Below, one piece after another: positions 38,588 through 46,984 of a DNA stretch of 64,000 bases (its first letter is position 1; every line of letters starts with the position of its first letter). The notes beneath the pieces were generated by a model, which was given only the letters and a program-made list of their open reading frames with translations, did not search any database and was not told the DNA's origin. Made by a program: the position numbers and the translations under genes. Source of the stretch: Micromonospora sp. WMMD1102 (lineage in GTDB: Bacteria > Actinomycetota > Actinomycetes > Mycobacteriales > Micromonosporaceae); the NCBI RefSeq assembly GCF_029626265.1, contig NZ_JARUBN010000001.1:7381001-7445000 (forward strand), read 5' to 3'.

Positions 38588-38725
38588 ATGAGCATGATCA
38601 ACCGACTTCGCAACCGGCGGAACAGCGCGCGGCGGACCCGGGCGATCGAGCGGGCACTGCGGGCGACCAACTCGCCGGCTGTCCGCGACGAGATCCTGAT
38701 CGCCGCCCAGCGTTTCTACGGCTGA
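38588..38725 (+). CDS. 45-residue basic protein, conserved-type small gene
   Basis: ATG 38588 to TGA 38723-38725 encodes 45 residues: MSMINRLRNRRNSARRTRAI, then an acidic/helical half ending in RDEILIAAQRFYG. The first half carries 8 Arg residues and could bind nucleic acid or membrane. GGGGG-type ribosome site (near 38575) precedes the ATG. It has its own upstream region with an inverted repeat and a perfect-palindrome terminator (38760-38802) with T-tract, so it is transcribed alone and efficiently. I recall similar short proteins in Micromonosporaceae annotated only as hypothetical. Such short genes are often missed by length cut-offs. Confidence 0.8.
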   Translation: MSMINRLRNRRNSARRTRAIERALRATNSPAVRDEILIAAQRFYG

Positions 38726-38759
38726 CCTCGACAGACTCCTCACCTCCTCCGCACCACGA

Positions 38760-38802
38760 CAACGGCCCACCCGGAGCGCTCCGGGTGGGCCGTTGCCGTT
38801 TT
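38760..38802 (+). terminator. Intrinsic terminator with T-tract after the small basic gene
   Basis: 38761-38794 is a perfect 34-base palindrome (arms begin AACGGCCCACCCGGAG), extended by one C-G pair (38760, 38795), followed by CCGTTTTCC with four T in a row. It begins 35 bases after the stop codon. This is the clearest rho-independent terminator of the window. Confidence 0.92.
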
Positions 38803-39084
38803 CCACCCGCACGCCACCGGAGTACCGCCCCCGGGACACCGCCCGGTACGGTGGGGCTCGGTCGTCGCCCGACCGGCCGGTAGGAGTGCGCCGAGCGGAC
38901 CTCCGTTCGACTCGCCCGGATGGCCAGGGCCCCGGCGACCCGCGCTGCCCGGGCGGTGCCGGCCTGGACCGGCTACCGTGCGGGGAGCTTGCCCAGCCCG
39001 GTTTCACGCCGGAGTCACCGGCTACCTGCCGGCGACCGGCGCGCGAGACCGGCGCGGCCGACATGTGATGGAGGAGGCGCGCGC

Positions 39085-42000
39085 ATGACGTCCGAGGATC
39101 CGCAGCACCCCGGCCGGTGGCCGGACGAGGCTGCGCCGGGCGCCGCAGGCCCAGCCACGTACGGCAACCCCGCAGCACACCACGACGACCGGTTCCCGCC
39201 CCAGGGATCCGTAGGAACGCCACCGGCCGACCACGGCTGGGCTCCGCCACCCCCCGGGCGGCCCGGCACGCCGGTGGCCTGGAACGAAGCACCGGGCGGC
39301 GCTCCGGGCCACCCCGGCCCGGCCGGCTGGGCAACTCCGGGCGAAGACCCGGACACCCCCGGCTCCCGCCGCCCCGACGGCTCGTGGGGTCCGCCCCCGG
39401 AGCCCGCCGGCGCACCGCCGGCCTCGGAGAACTCGGGCTTCCCGCCGGAGTGGGGAAGCCCGCCCAACCACCCGGGCCCGCCGCGCTGGACCGGCGCCGG
39501 CCAGCCCGCCGACCCGTCCAGCGGACCACCGGGATATCCGGCCGGGCCGGCCCCGTCCGGCTACCCGGACCCGCAGGCCGGCGGCGCACCAGGTTCCCCG
39601 GGCCAGCCGTACGGCGCCCCGGCCTACCCGTCGGCGGCGCCGGACAGCCCCGGGTACCCGTCGGCGGCACCGGGAAGTCCGGTCCAGGCCGCCGAGCGGC
39701 CGGGCTATCCGCCGGTCAACCGTCCAGCCATCCCCGATGCTGAGCCGTGGCCGGCCGCCGAGGCGTGGGGACCGGCCTCGTCCCGGGTCGATCCACCCGC
39801 CCGCCCGGAACCCGGCGGCCCGGGAGGCGACTATCCGCAGCGCCCGGCCGACCGGTCTCATCCGGGCGAGCCCGACGCGCAGCACGGCGGCGGTGCACCG
39901 GAGGCGTCCGGCTGGGCACCCCAGGCCCCAACCTGGTCGGCCGGCTCCGGTGACGGCAGGCCCGGCCCGTTCGAGCCGTCCCGCCCCGACTTCGACCAGC
40001 GCGAGCCGGAGCTGGACCGGCGGACTCCGGGCTTCGACCGGCGTGAGCCGGACTTCGACCGGCGTGAGCCCGACTTCGACCGCCGTGAGCCCGACTTCGA
40101 CCGCCGTGAGCCGGGCATGGACCGGCGCGAGCCGACGTTCGAGCGGCGGGAGCCGGGCATGGACCGGCGGGAGCCGGAGGGGTCGGCGTACCAGCCCGGG
40201 CCCGGGCCGGGGATCTCGCCGGGTAACGCCGTGCCGCTGCCGCCGCAGGAGACCCGGATTCCCGGAGCCAGCCTGGCGGCATCACCACCTGTCGACTATC
40301 CGCCGGCCGCCGGCCGCCAGTCGCCTGACGAGTACGGTCCGCCGGTCCGGGAACAGGGCGGCTGGGCGCCCGGGGTGCCCGAGGCGGCGCCGCAGTCGCC
40401 CGCGCCCACGCCGGGCGGCGCGGCGGTCGTACCGCAGCCGCGGGTCCCGACCGAGTCGGCGGTTGCCGGCCGGATCTCCGTACCCGGAGCGTCGGGGCAA
40501 CCGGAGTCGGCGGGTTCACCCGACCGGCCCTCCGGCCGGGCCGTCGCCGGCAGTGCCGCCGTACCGGCCGCGAGCCGGGTACTGCCTCCCGCCGACCTGG
40601 CCGCCGCGGTCGCCGTACCGGCGCCGCAGCCGCGGGTGTACGGCCGTCCGGCCGGTGCGGACGAGGTCGACCAGCAGGCCGGTCCGCCCGGCGCGCCGGG
40701 CGGCTGGGACGCCGACCGGCCGGGCTCACCGGCCGGCCCGGGCAGCTGGGACGGCGAACGTCCCGGGGGCGCACCCGGCGGCGGTTGGAACGGCGACCGG
40801 CCGGGAGCTGCCGAGGCCCGCCGCCCCGGCCCGACGATGTACGGTGCGCCGCCGGCCCAGCCGGGACCGGATCGGCCGGAGCCGGGCCAGCAGGACGACG
40901 ACTTCTCCGACGAGCCACCGGCGACCCGGGTAGCCGTGCCCGGTGCCCGGACCCCGCTGCCCGACGCGCCGAACCGGCCGTCGAGCGGTTCGCCCTTCGC
41001 CGACCTGATCGGCCCCGGCGGCGCGCCGGGCCAGGGCGGCGTCGGAATGGACGGACCCGGCCCGAACGGGCCGGCACCGTTCGACGACGACCGCTTCGGT
41101 GGCCCTGGCCGGTCCGAACAGAACCGCTTCGGCGGGCCGGACCAACCTGACCAGAACCGGTTCGGCGGACCCGGCCAACCTGACCAGAACCGGTTCGGCG
41201 GACCCGGCCAACCTGACCAGAACCGATTCGGCGGAGCCGGCCAGCCTGACCAGAACCGGTTCGATGGGCCCGGCCAGGCTGACCAGGACCGGTTCGGCAG
41301 CCCGGGCCAGTCCGAGCAGGATCCGTTCGGTGGGCCCGGCCGGGGTGCTCCGGATCGGTTCGGCGGACCCGCCCCGTTCGACGGTGAGCGCTTCGGCCGG
41401 CCGGGACAGGACGGCCCAGGACAGGACGGGCCGGACCGCTTCGGCGGGCCTGGTCCGGCCGGTGGACCGTTCGGCGGCCCGGCTCCGGGCGGCGGCGGTC
41501 CCGCACCCTTCGACGGCGATCGCTTCGGCGGCGGCGGGCCGGCCGGTCCCGGCCAGTTCGGCGCGTCCGCCCCGCCCGGCACCGACCGGTTCGGCGCACC
41601 GCCCGGACCGCCCGGCTTCGGGCCGCCGCCGGGGCAACCGGGCTTCGGGCCGCCGCCCGGACAGCCGCCCTTCGGCCCACGACCCGACGGGGACGGATTC
41701 GGCCGCCCCGGTCCGGCCGGTGCCGGACCGGGCACGTACGGAGCGGCCGGGGCGGGACCGGGCACGTACGGGGCGCCCACCTCCTCCGGACCGGGCTGGG
41801 ACACCCCCGGTGACGGCGAGAAGGGCAGGTTCGACGCCTTCAAGCCGGAGGCGACGGAGACCGAGACCAAGACCGAGGCGCCGACACCGCAGGTACGCAA
41901 CGGCAAGGTGCTGTTCCTGGTACTGGTCGCGGCGGTCCTGCTGCTGGCGATCCCGCTGGGCACGCTCTGGCTGCTCGGCAAGATCGGCAGTGAGGACGCG

Positions 42001-42213
42001 GCACCGCCGTTCAACCCGGCGGTGGGCGCCTGTGTCAAGGACTCCGGCGGTACCCCGGTGATCGCGGACTGTGCCGAGCAGGGCGTCTTCAAGGTCGCCT
42101 CGAAGGTGACCGACAAGAACGAGTGCCCGGCGGACACCCCGCAGACGATCGTCGTACCGGACCGCAAGGAAGTGCTCTGCCTGCAACCGGCGACGGCACC
42201 CACCGGCGGATGA
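39085..42213 (+). CDS. 1042-residue, repeat-rich, single-pass membrane protein with a small Cys-containing external domain
   Basis: About 940 residues are a Pro/Gly/Asp/Arg-rich, probably disordered cytoplasmic region. It contains nine heptads of the type FDRREPD (39991-40179) and eight 11-residue units of the type RFGGPGQPDQN (41092-41355), plus GFGPPPGQP repeats. A single membrane helix follows (VLFLVLVAAVLLLAIPLGTLWLL, about 942-965), and then a 75-residue external domain with four Cys (CVKDSGG, DCAEQ, NECPAD, LCLQP). This last part resembles the C-terminal domain of LppU/SCO3897-type actinobacterial proteins. ATG 39085 has GGAGG seven bases upstream. Function unknown; low-complexity repeats of this kind could form condensates or scaffold partners at the membrane. 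Terminator at 42238-42273. Confidence 0.85.
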   Translation: MTSEDPQHPGRWPDEAAPGAAGPATYGNPAAHHDDRFPPQGSVGTPPADHGWAPPPPGRPGTPVAWNEAPGGAPGHPGPAGWATPGEDPDTPGSRRPDGSWGPPPEPAGAPPASENSGFPPEWGSPPNHPGPPRWTGAGQPADPSSGPPGYPAGPAPSGYPDPQAGGAPGSPGQPYGAPAYPSAAPDSPGYPSAAPGSPVQAAERPGYPPVNRPAIPDAEPWPAAEAWGPASSRVDPPARPEPGGPGGDYPQRPADRSHPGEPDAQHGGGAPEASGWAPQAPTWSAGSGDGRPGPFEPSRPDFDQREPELDRRTPGFDRREPDFDRREPDFDRREPDFDRREPGMDRREPTFERREPGMDRREPEGSAYQPGPGPGISPGNAVPLPPQETRIPGASLAASPPVDYPPAAGRQSPDEYGPPVREQGGWAPGVPEAAPQSPAPTPGGAAVVPQPRVPTESAVAGRISVPGASGQPESAGSPDRPSGRAVAGSAAVPAASRVLPPADLAAAVAVPAPQPRVYGRPAGADEVDQQAGPPGAPGGWDADRPGSPAGPGSWDGERPGGAPGGGWNGDRPGAAEARRPGPTMYGAPPAQPGPDRPEPGQQDDDFSDEPPATRVAVPGARTPLPDAPNRPSSGSPFADLIGPGGAPGQGGVGMDGPGPNGPAPFDDDRFGGPGRSEQNRFGGPDQPDQNRFGGPGQPDQNRFGGPGQPDQNRFGGAGQPDQNRFDGPGQADQDRFGSPGQSEQDPFGGPGRGAPDRFGGPAPFDGERFGRPGQDGPGQDGPDRFGGPGPAGGPFGGPAPGGGGPAPFDGDRFGGGGPAGPGQFGASAPPGTDRFGAPPGPPGFGPPPGQPGFGPPPGQPPFGPRPDGDGFGRPGPAGAGPGTYGAAGAGPGTYGAPTSSGPGWDTPGDGEKGRFDAFKPEATETETKTEAPTPQVRNGKVLFLVLVAAVLLLAIPLGTLWLLGKIGSEDAAPPFNPAVGACVKDSGGTPVIADCAEQGVFKVASKVTDKNECPADTPQTIVVPDRKEVLCLQPATAPTGG
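39991..40179 (+). repeat. 21-bp (heptapeptide) in-frame tandem repeat, nine copies
   Basis: Nine consecutive units encode FDQREPE, LDRRTPG, FDRREPD (three times), FDRREPG, MDRREPT, FERREPG and MDRREPE. Several neighbouring copies are nearly identical in DNA (GACTTCGACCGCCGTGAGCC), which suggests slippage-driven expansion and likely length variation between strains. Confidence 0.93.
41092..41355 (+). repeat. 33-bp (11-residue) in-frame tandem repeat, eight copies
   Basis: Units encode RFGGPGRSEQN, RFGGPDQPDQN, RFGGPGQPDQN (twice), RFGGAGQPDQN, RFDGPGQADQD, RFGSPGQSEQD and PFGGPGRGAPD. Middle copies are almost identical in DNA (GGCCAACCTGACCAGAACCG). They look like a CRISPR at first but are contiguous, coding and without spacers. 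Confidence 0.93.
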
Positions 42214-42237
42214 CGGTCCGGTACTTCTGACTCGAAC

Positions 42238-42273
42238 ACTGCGCCCCGCCCGGCTTCCCGGGCGGGGCGCAGT
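42238..42273 (+). terminator. Stem-loop terminator after the repeat-rich protein gene
   Basis: ACTGCGCCCCGCCCG (42238-42252) pairs with CGGGCGGGGCGCAGT (42259-42273), with one more G-C pair closing a CTTC loop. It begins 25 bases after the stop codon. Confidence 0.9.
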
Positions 42274-42407
42274 CGTCTGGCGCGACCCGCCGTGCACGCG
42301 GTACGGCCCCGGGCTGATCGGGTGGGGCGGGGACGCGGACGGTTCGCCGGAGCCCAACGGCCGGGGTGCGGGAACGCCCGGGACGACGGCATGGCAGGGT
42401 GGCCCGT

Positions 42408-44246
42408 ATGGCTACTTCGCCCCGTGTCCGGGCACCCGAACTGAGGGGCCGCCGGTGGCTCAACACCGGCGGAGCGGATCTGACGTTGCAGGATCTTCGC
42501 GGCAAAGTAGTAGTGCTCGACTTTTGGACCTTCTGCTGTATCAACTGCCTGCACGTGCTCGACGAGCTGCGCCCGCTGGAGGAGAAGTACGGCGACGCCC
42601 TGGTGGTGATCGGGGTGCACTCGCCGAAGTTCGAGCACGAGCGCGACCCGGCGGCGCTGGCCGCCGCCGTCGAGCGGTACGGCGTCGCCCACCCGGTACT
42701 CGACGACGCCGAGATGGCCGTCTGGCAGCAGTACGCCGCGAAGGCGTGGCCGACGCTGAACGTGATCGACCCCGAGGGGTACGTCGTCGCCACGATGGCC
42801 GGCGAGGGCCACGCCGAGGGGCTGTCCCGGCTGCTCGAGGAGTTGATCGCCACGCACGAGGCGAAGGGCACCCTGCACCGGGGCGACGGTCCGTACGTGC
42901 CGCCGGCCGAGCCGGAGACAGTGCTGCGGTTCCCGGGCAAGGCGATCGTGCTCGACGACAGGAACCTGCTGGTCTCGGACTCGGCCCGGCACTCGCTGGT
43001 CGAGCTGGCCCCGGACGGCGAGACGGTGCTGCGCCGGATCGGTTCCGGCGGGCGCGGCCGGTCGGACGGGGCGGCCGAGGTGGCCCGGTTCGCCGAGCCG
43101 CAGGGGCTCTGCCGGCTGCCCGCGCACACCGCCGAGGTGGCCGGTTACGACATCGTGGTCGCGGACACCGTCAACCACCTGCTCCGCGGCGTACGGCTGG
43201 CGACCGGTGAGGTGACCACGGTGGCCGGTACCGGCCGGCAGTGGCGCTCGACTGTGGACGACCACGCCCACGACGCGCTCGCCGCCGACCTCTCCTCCCC
43301 CTGGGACCTGGCCTGGTACGACGACCGGCTGGTCGTGGCGATGGCCGGCATCCACCAGCTCTGGTGGTTCGACCCGGTGAAGCGGACCGTCGGCGTCTAC
43401 GCCGGCACCACCGTCGAGGCGCTGCGGAACGGGCCGTTGCCGGACGTCTGGATGGCCCAGCCGTCCGGGCTCTCGACCTCCGCCGACGGCCGGCGGCTGT
43501 GGATCGCCGACAGCGAGACCAGCGCGCTGCGCTACGTTTCCGACGGGGTGCTGCACACCGCCGTCGGGCAGGGACTCTTCGACTTCGGCCACGTCGACGG
43601 CCCGGCCGGGCAGGCGCTGCTGCAGCATCCGCTCGGGGTCGGGGCGCTGCCGGACGGGTCGGTGCTGGTCGCCGACACCTACAACGGTGCGGTCCGGCGG
43701 TTCGATCCGGGAAGCGGGACCGTCTCGACGGTCGCCTCCGGGCTGGCCGAGCCGAGCGACGTCGTGCTGACCTCCGACGGCGGGGTACTTGTGGTCGAGT
43801 CCGCCGCGCACCGGCTGAGCCGGCTGGCGCCGGGGGCGCTCACGGCCGCCGGTGCCAGCACGGTCGCCGGGAGCCGGCACCGTACCGAACGACCGCCGAC
43901 CGACCTCGCCGCCGGGGAGCTGACCCTGGACGTCGTCTTCGAGCCGCCGCCGGGGCAGAAGCTGGATTCCTCGTTCGGCCCGGCCACCCGGCTGGAGGTT
44001 TCCGCCTCCCCGCCCGAGCTGCTGATCGACGGTGCCGGGGTGGGCACCGAGCTGTCCCGCCGGCTGGTGCTGAACGACCGGGTCAGCTCCGGGGTGCTCC
44101 AGGTGGTGGCCCAGGCTGCCACCTGCGACGCCGAGGCCGAGCACGCCGCCTGCCACCTGAGCCGCCAGGACTGGGGGGTGCCGGTTCGCGTCACGCCGGA
44201 CGGCGCCCACCGGCTGCCCCTCGTGCTACGCGGCCTGGACAGCTGA
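42408..44246 (+). CDS. Thioredoxin-like protein fused to an NHL beta-propeller (NHLRC2-like)
   Basis: Residues 1-150 form a thioredoxin/TlpA-like domain with a CCINC active site (Cys 43, 44, 47) in LDFWTFCCINCLHV, followed by ELRPLEEKYGDALVVIGVHSPKF. Residues 165-500 are NHL repeats (DSARHSLVELAPDGETVLRRIGSG, FAEPQGLCRLP, VADTVNHLLRGV, SPWDLAWYDDRLVVAMAG, LGVGALPDGSVLVADTYNGAVRRF). A C-terminal beta-rich domain contains two Cys (ATCDAEAEHAACHLS). There is no signal peptide, so it works in the cytoplasm like NHLRC2-type proteins of animals and many bacteria, whose substrate is not established. Start ATG 42408; 612 residues. A Cys-Cys-X-X-Cys site differs from the classical CGPC. Confidence 0.9.
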   Translation: MATSPRVRAPELRGRRWLNTGGADLTLQDLRGKVVVLDFWTFCCINCLHVLDELRPLEEKYGDALVVIGVHSPKFEHERDPAALAAAVERYGVAHPVLDDAEMAVWQQYAAKAWPTLNVIDPEGYVVATMAGEGHAEGLSRLLEELIATHEAKGTLHRGDGPYVPPAEPETVLRFPGKAIVLDDRNLLVSDSARHSLVELAPDGETVLRRIGSGGRGRSDGAAEVARFAEPQGLCRLPAHTAEVAGYDIVVADTVNHLLRGVRLATGEVTTVAGTGRQWRSTVDDHAHDALAADLSSPWDLAWYDDRLVVAMAGIHQLWWFDPVKRTVGVYAGTTVEALRNGPLPDVWMAQPSGLSTSADGRRLWIADSETSALRYVSDGVLHTAVGQGLFDFGHVDGPAGQALLQHPLGVGALPDGSVLVADTYNGAVRRFDPGSGTVSTVASGLAEPSDVVLTSDGGVLVVESAAHRLSRLAPGALTAAGASTVAGSRHRTERPPTDLAAGELTLDVVFEPPPGQKLDSSFGPATRLEVSASPPELLIDGAGVGTELSRRLVLNDRVSSGVLQVVAQAATCDAEAEHAACHLSRQDWGVPVRVTPDGAHRLPLVLRGLDS

Positions 44247-44334
44247 GGCCGTGGACAGCCGGGGCGGGCGGCCCGACACGGGACGTGACCGGAACCACTC
44301 CAGCTTAACTACCCTCGAGTAACCTACGGTGCCG

Positions 44335-44340
44335 TAACCT
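44335..44340 (+). promoter_or_regulatory. -10 element placing the TrhA transcript start at its GTG (leaderless)
   Basis: TAACCT (44335-44340) lies six bases before GTG 44347; a second TACGGT is at 44325-44330. There is no Shine-Dalgarno sequence, and the stretch 44300-44345 is AT-rich. Confidence 0.55.
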
Positions 44341-44346
44341 GATTGG

Positions 44347-45024
44347 GTGAGTACCTCCGCCCCGCTCCGGCTGCGCCCCGTCGATCTCGGCAAGCCGCGG
44401 ATGCGCGGCTGGCTGCACGCGTACGCCTTCTTCGTCGCGGTGCTGGCCGGGGTCGTGCTCTGCGCGATCGCCGCGACCCGGCCGGGCTGGACGCCCCTGG
44501 TCAGCTGCCTTGTCTACAGTGTCACGGTCTGCGGCCTCTTCGGCACCAGCGCGCTCTACCACCGGCGGGTCTGGTCCGAACGCGGCTACCGGGTGATGCG
44601 CCGGCTCGACCACTCGATGATCTTCGTGTTCATCGCCGGCACGTACACGCCGTTCTGCCTGCTGGTGCTCTCACCGGCGAGCGCGGCCGTACTGCTGCTG
44701 ATCGTCTGGGGCGGGGCGGTCGCCGGGGTGGCGATGAAGCTGGTCTGGCCGCACGCGCCCCGCTGGGTCTCCGCGCCGCTGTATCTCGCCCTGGGCTGGG
44801 TGGCCGTGGCGGTCCTGCCGGACATCCTGGACCGCGGCGGCGTGGCCGTCCTCGCGCTGCTGGTCGCCGGGGGTGCGGCCTACAGCGTGGGCGCCGTCTG
44901 CTACGCGCTGCGCCGGCCCAACCCGTGGCCCACCGTCTTCGGGCACCACGAGATCTTCCACGCATGCACCCTGGTCGCGGCCATCTGCCACCACGTGGCG
45001 ATCTACTTCGCCCTCTTCGCCTGA
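44347..45024 (+). CDS. trhA: TrhA/hemolysin III-family (PAQR-type) membrane protein
   Basis: This 225-residue, seven-helix protein belongs to the hemolysin III/PAQR family. The metal-site motifs are present: SALYHRRVWSERG with the first His, RRLDHSMIFVFIAGTYTPF with the Asp-His, and the C-terminal GHHEIFHACTLVAAICHHVA with the HxxxH pair. In Bacillus and E. coli homologues it affects membrane fluidity homeostasis, not haemolysis. GTG 44347 is the start with probable leaderless mRNA. It converges with a DUF6458 gene across a hairpin (45105-45132). Confidence 0.92.
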   Translation: MSTSAPLRLRPVDLGKPRMRGWLHAYAFFVAVLAGVVLCAIAATRPGWTPLVSCLVYSVTVCGLFGTSALYHRRVWSERGYRVMRRLDHSMIFVFIAGTYTPFCLLVLSPASAAVLLLIVWGGAVAGVAMKLVWPHAPRWVSAPLYLALGWVAVAVLPDILDRGGVAVLALLVAGGAAYSVGAVCYALRRPNPWPTVFGHHEIFHACTLVAAICHHVAIYFALFA

Positions 45025-45104
45025 CTTCCAGCCGTCGGGACACCTGACCGGCAGCGGACACCCGGACCCCGCCGAAACGCCGGACCCGGCCGGCGGAACG
45101 CCTG

Positions 45105-45132
45105 ACCCGGCCGGCGGGAATGCCGGCCGGGT
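45105..45132. terminator. Stem-loop between convergent trhA and DUF6458 genes
   Basis: ACCCGGCCGGC (45105-45115) pairs perfectly with GCCGGCCGGGT (45122-45132), loop 6 bases. It lies 80 bases after trhA and 48 bases after the minus-strand DUF6458 gene and may serve both. Confidence 0.7.
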
Positions 45133-45180
45133 GGCCCGTCGTGTCGTCCGCACTCGCAGCGGCCCGACGGGCCCGCGCCG

Positions 45181-45447
45181 TCAGAGCGGACGGCCGGGGC
45201 GCCGCACCTCGTGGTACTCCTCGACGACCTGCTCCTCCCGGACCGGCACCCGCGGCTCGACCACCGGAGTGACGACGGTACGGCGGCGGTTGCGCCAGAG
45301 GTAGCTGGTCATGACCAGCCCGGCCACGCCGGCGAGCATCAGCACCCAGCCGACGACGCTCAGGTTGAGCCAGCCCGTCTCGACGTCCACCGCGAAGGCG
45401 AGGATCGCGCCGAGAGCGATGAGAAAGATACTTCCACCGATGCCCAC
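45181..45447 (-). CDS. DUF6458-type small two-helix membrane protein, copy 1
   Basis: This 88-residue protein starts GIGGSIFLIALGAILAFAVD, then WLNLSVVGWVLMLAGVAGLV, two hydrophobic helices, and a charged cytoplasmic tail with a Val/Glu/Arg pattern (EEQVVEEYHEVRRP). This is the DUF6458 layout of actinobacteria, function unknown. GTG 45447 is supported by CCTCC (GGAGG, 45459-45455) seven bases upstream; the longer open frame has no support. A paralogue lies at 46570-46839, on the other side of the SixA-like gene. Confidence 0.9.
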   Translation of the reverse strand: MGIGGSIFLIALGAILAFAVDVETGWLNLSVVGWVLMLAGVAGLVMTSYLWRNRRRTVVTPVVEPRVPVREEQVVEEYHEVRRPGRPL

Positions 45448-45610
45448 TGTGCCGCCTCCTAGGCTGTCGACTGGTACCGGTTCCGCCGCTCCCGGCCACG
45501 GTCGCGGCACCCATCGACATACCCAGGCGTAACAGATCCGAATCCGGCAAGCTGGATACGGCGTCGCTGTGCGGAGGCGGCACACCACCGGAACCCAGGG
45601 GAGGACGAAC

Positions 45611-46384
45611 GTGACGGACAACGGCCCGGCCGGTGGAACCGGCGGCATCGGCGACTCCGGCGGGACGGGGCGGCCGGACGTACCGGGACGGACCCTGGTG
45701 CTGCTCCGGCACGCCAAAGCCGAACGGCCGGCCTCGGCGCCGGACGTCGAACGGCCGCTGACCGCCCGGGGGCACGCGGACGCCGCCGCCGCCGGTGCCT
45801 GGCTCGGCCACGGCGGCCACCTGCCGGCGGTGGTGCTCTGCTCGCCCGCGAAGCGCACCCGGCAGACCTGGCACGACGTCGCGCTCGGCATGGCCGCGCC
45901 GCCGACCCGCCCGGTCGGCCGGACCGCTACCGTCTCCGCCGGCCCGGCCGGCGGCGGAACCGGTACGGCCACGTCCGGCAGCGCGGGCGGACCCTCCCAC
46001 GCCACCGCCGGCCAGACCTCGGGCGTCGCCAGCCAGACCTCAGGCGCCGCCGGCCAGGCCTCCGGGCCCGGCGGTGCTGGTGCGGCGCCCGGTCCCGGGC
46101 GCACCGGTGCGGTGCCGGCGGTCCGGTACGAGCCGCGGATCTACCACGGGCACGTCGCGGACCTGCTCGAACTCGTCCGGGACACCGATCCGCAGGCGGG
46201 CACGCTGCTGCTGATCGGGCACAACCCGACCATCTCGGAACTGTCCACTCTGCTCGATCCGGTGCACGCCGACCCGGACGGGCTACGCACCAGCGGGATC
46301 GTGATCCACCGGTTCGACGGCGAGTGGGCGGACCTGAGCCCGCAGACCTCACCCATCGTGAAGTGGCACACCGCCCGGGGCTGA
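45611..46384 (+). CDS. SixA-like phosphohistidine phosphatase with a Gly/Ala-rich insertion
   Basis: This 257-residue histidine phosphatase has the RHG-type motif LVLLRHAKAERP, the second catalytic region VVLCSPAKRTRQTW, and the late TLLLIGHNPTISEL motif with the second catalytic His. SixA-type enzymes remove phosphate from His-containing domains. Between residues about 105 and 170 lies a low-complexity run (SAGPAGGGTGTATSG, QTSGVASQTSGAAGQASG) that interrupts the fold and is longer than normal for the family (about 160 residues). GTG 45611 follows a GGGAGGA ribosome site. The minus-strand DUF6458 genes flank it. Confidence 0.87.
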   Translation: MTDNGPAGGTGGIGDSGGTGRPDVPGRTLVLLRHAKAERPASAPDVERPLTARGHADAAAAGAWLGHGGHLPAVVLCSPAKRTRQTWHDVALGMAAPPTRPVGRTATVSAGPAGGGTGTATSGSAGGPSHATAGQTSGVASQTSGAAGQASGPGGAGAAPGPGRTGAVPAVRYEPRIYHGHVADLLELVRDTDPQAGTLLLIGHNPTISELSTLLDPVHADPDGLRTSGIVIHRFDGEWADLSPQTSPIVKWHTARG

Positions 46385-46506
46385 ACCCAACGACCGGCCG
46401 CCGGACCGGACCCGCCGGACGGCCGCCGCCGGACCGGAGCGATCGAACCGCCGCCGGACCGGACCGGCCGGACAGCCGCCGGACCGCTGCGGCCGGACAG
46501 GCGACT

Positions 46507-46540
46507 GCCGGCCAGCCGGTCCGGTACCCGGCTGGCCGGC
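46507..46540. terminator. Stem-loop between convergent sixA-like and DUF6458 genes
   Basis: GCCGGCCAGCCGG (46507-46519) pairs perfectly with CCGGCTGGCCGGC (46528-46540). Upstream (46390-46500) GCCGCCGGACCGGA-type units repeat imperfectly about four times. Confidence 0.75.
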
Positions 46541-46569
46541 GGCAGGGCCGGGCACCGGACACGTTGCCG

Positions 46570-46839
46570 TCAGGTGGGTGGCGCGCTCGGCGGCGGTGGA
46601 TCCGGTGGCGGTGGCATCATCGCCGTCGGATGCGACAGCCTGTTCTCCTCGACGATCAGGGTCCGCGCCCGCTTCTTGCGGTCCTGCCAATACCACATGG
46701 TGGTGGCCAGCACCGCGACCCCGGCCAGGATGAAGACCCAGCCGACCGCCCGGAGATCGAGCCACCAGACGTTCGCCCTGACCGCGAACGTCAGGATGGC
46801 TCCCAGGGTGATGAGGAAAATTCCGGTACCGATGCCCAT
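46570..46839 (-). CDS. DUF6458-type small two-helix membrane protein, copy 2
   Basis: This 89-residue paralogue of the gene at 45181 begins MGIGTGIFLITLGAILTFAV, then WWLDLRAVGWVFILAGVAVL, and ends in a basic stretch (WQDRKKRARTLIVEE) and a Pro tail (PPPPDPPPPSAPP). ATG 46839 is preceded by GGGGGAG. The two paralogues share the first 20 residues closely but differ in the tails, so they probably sense or bind different partners. Function unknown. Confidence 0.9.
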   Translation of the reverse strand: MGIGTGIFLITLGAILTFAVRANVWWLDLRAVGWVFILAGVAVLATTMWYWQDRKKRARTLIVEENRLSHPTAMMPPPPDPPPPSAPPT

Positions 46840-46925
46840 GTCCGCTGCACTCCCCCGTGCGATGGGTCGTGGGCTTTCATGACAAATCAGGTCAAACTGC
46901 TCCTAGCACCGCCTCAACAATAGCG

Positions 46926-46960
46926 CGGCGGCCGGGGAGCAACAGCTCCACCGGCCGCCG
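46926..46960 (-). terminator. Terminator after the acyl-CoA dehydrogenase gene
   Basis: CGGCGGCCGG (46926-46935) pairs with CCGGCCGCCG (46951-46960), and inside it GGAGC pairs with GCTCC with one bulge and an AACA loop. It begins 25 bases after the minus-strand stop. Confidence 0.85.
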
Positions 46961-46984
46961 GAAACCAACCCGCCGCGCGCCCGT

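Noticed and set aside
41092..41355. 33-bp repeats that resemble a CRISPR array.
   Set aside because: Copies are contiguous without spacers, keep the reading frame, and encode an 11-residue peptide repeat; no cas genes are present.
40296..44210. Very long open frame on the minus strand (over 1300 codons) opposite the repeat-rich protein and the NHL gene.
   Set aside because: It spans two well-supported plus-strand genes and the terminator between them, and is low-complexity in translation. Long antisense frames are normal in very GC-rich DNA.
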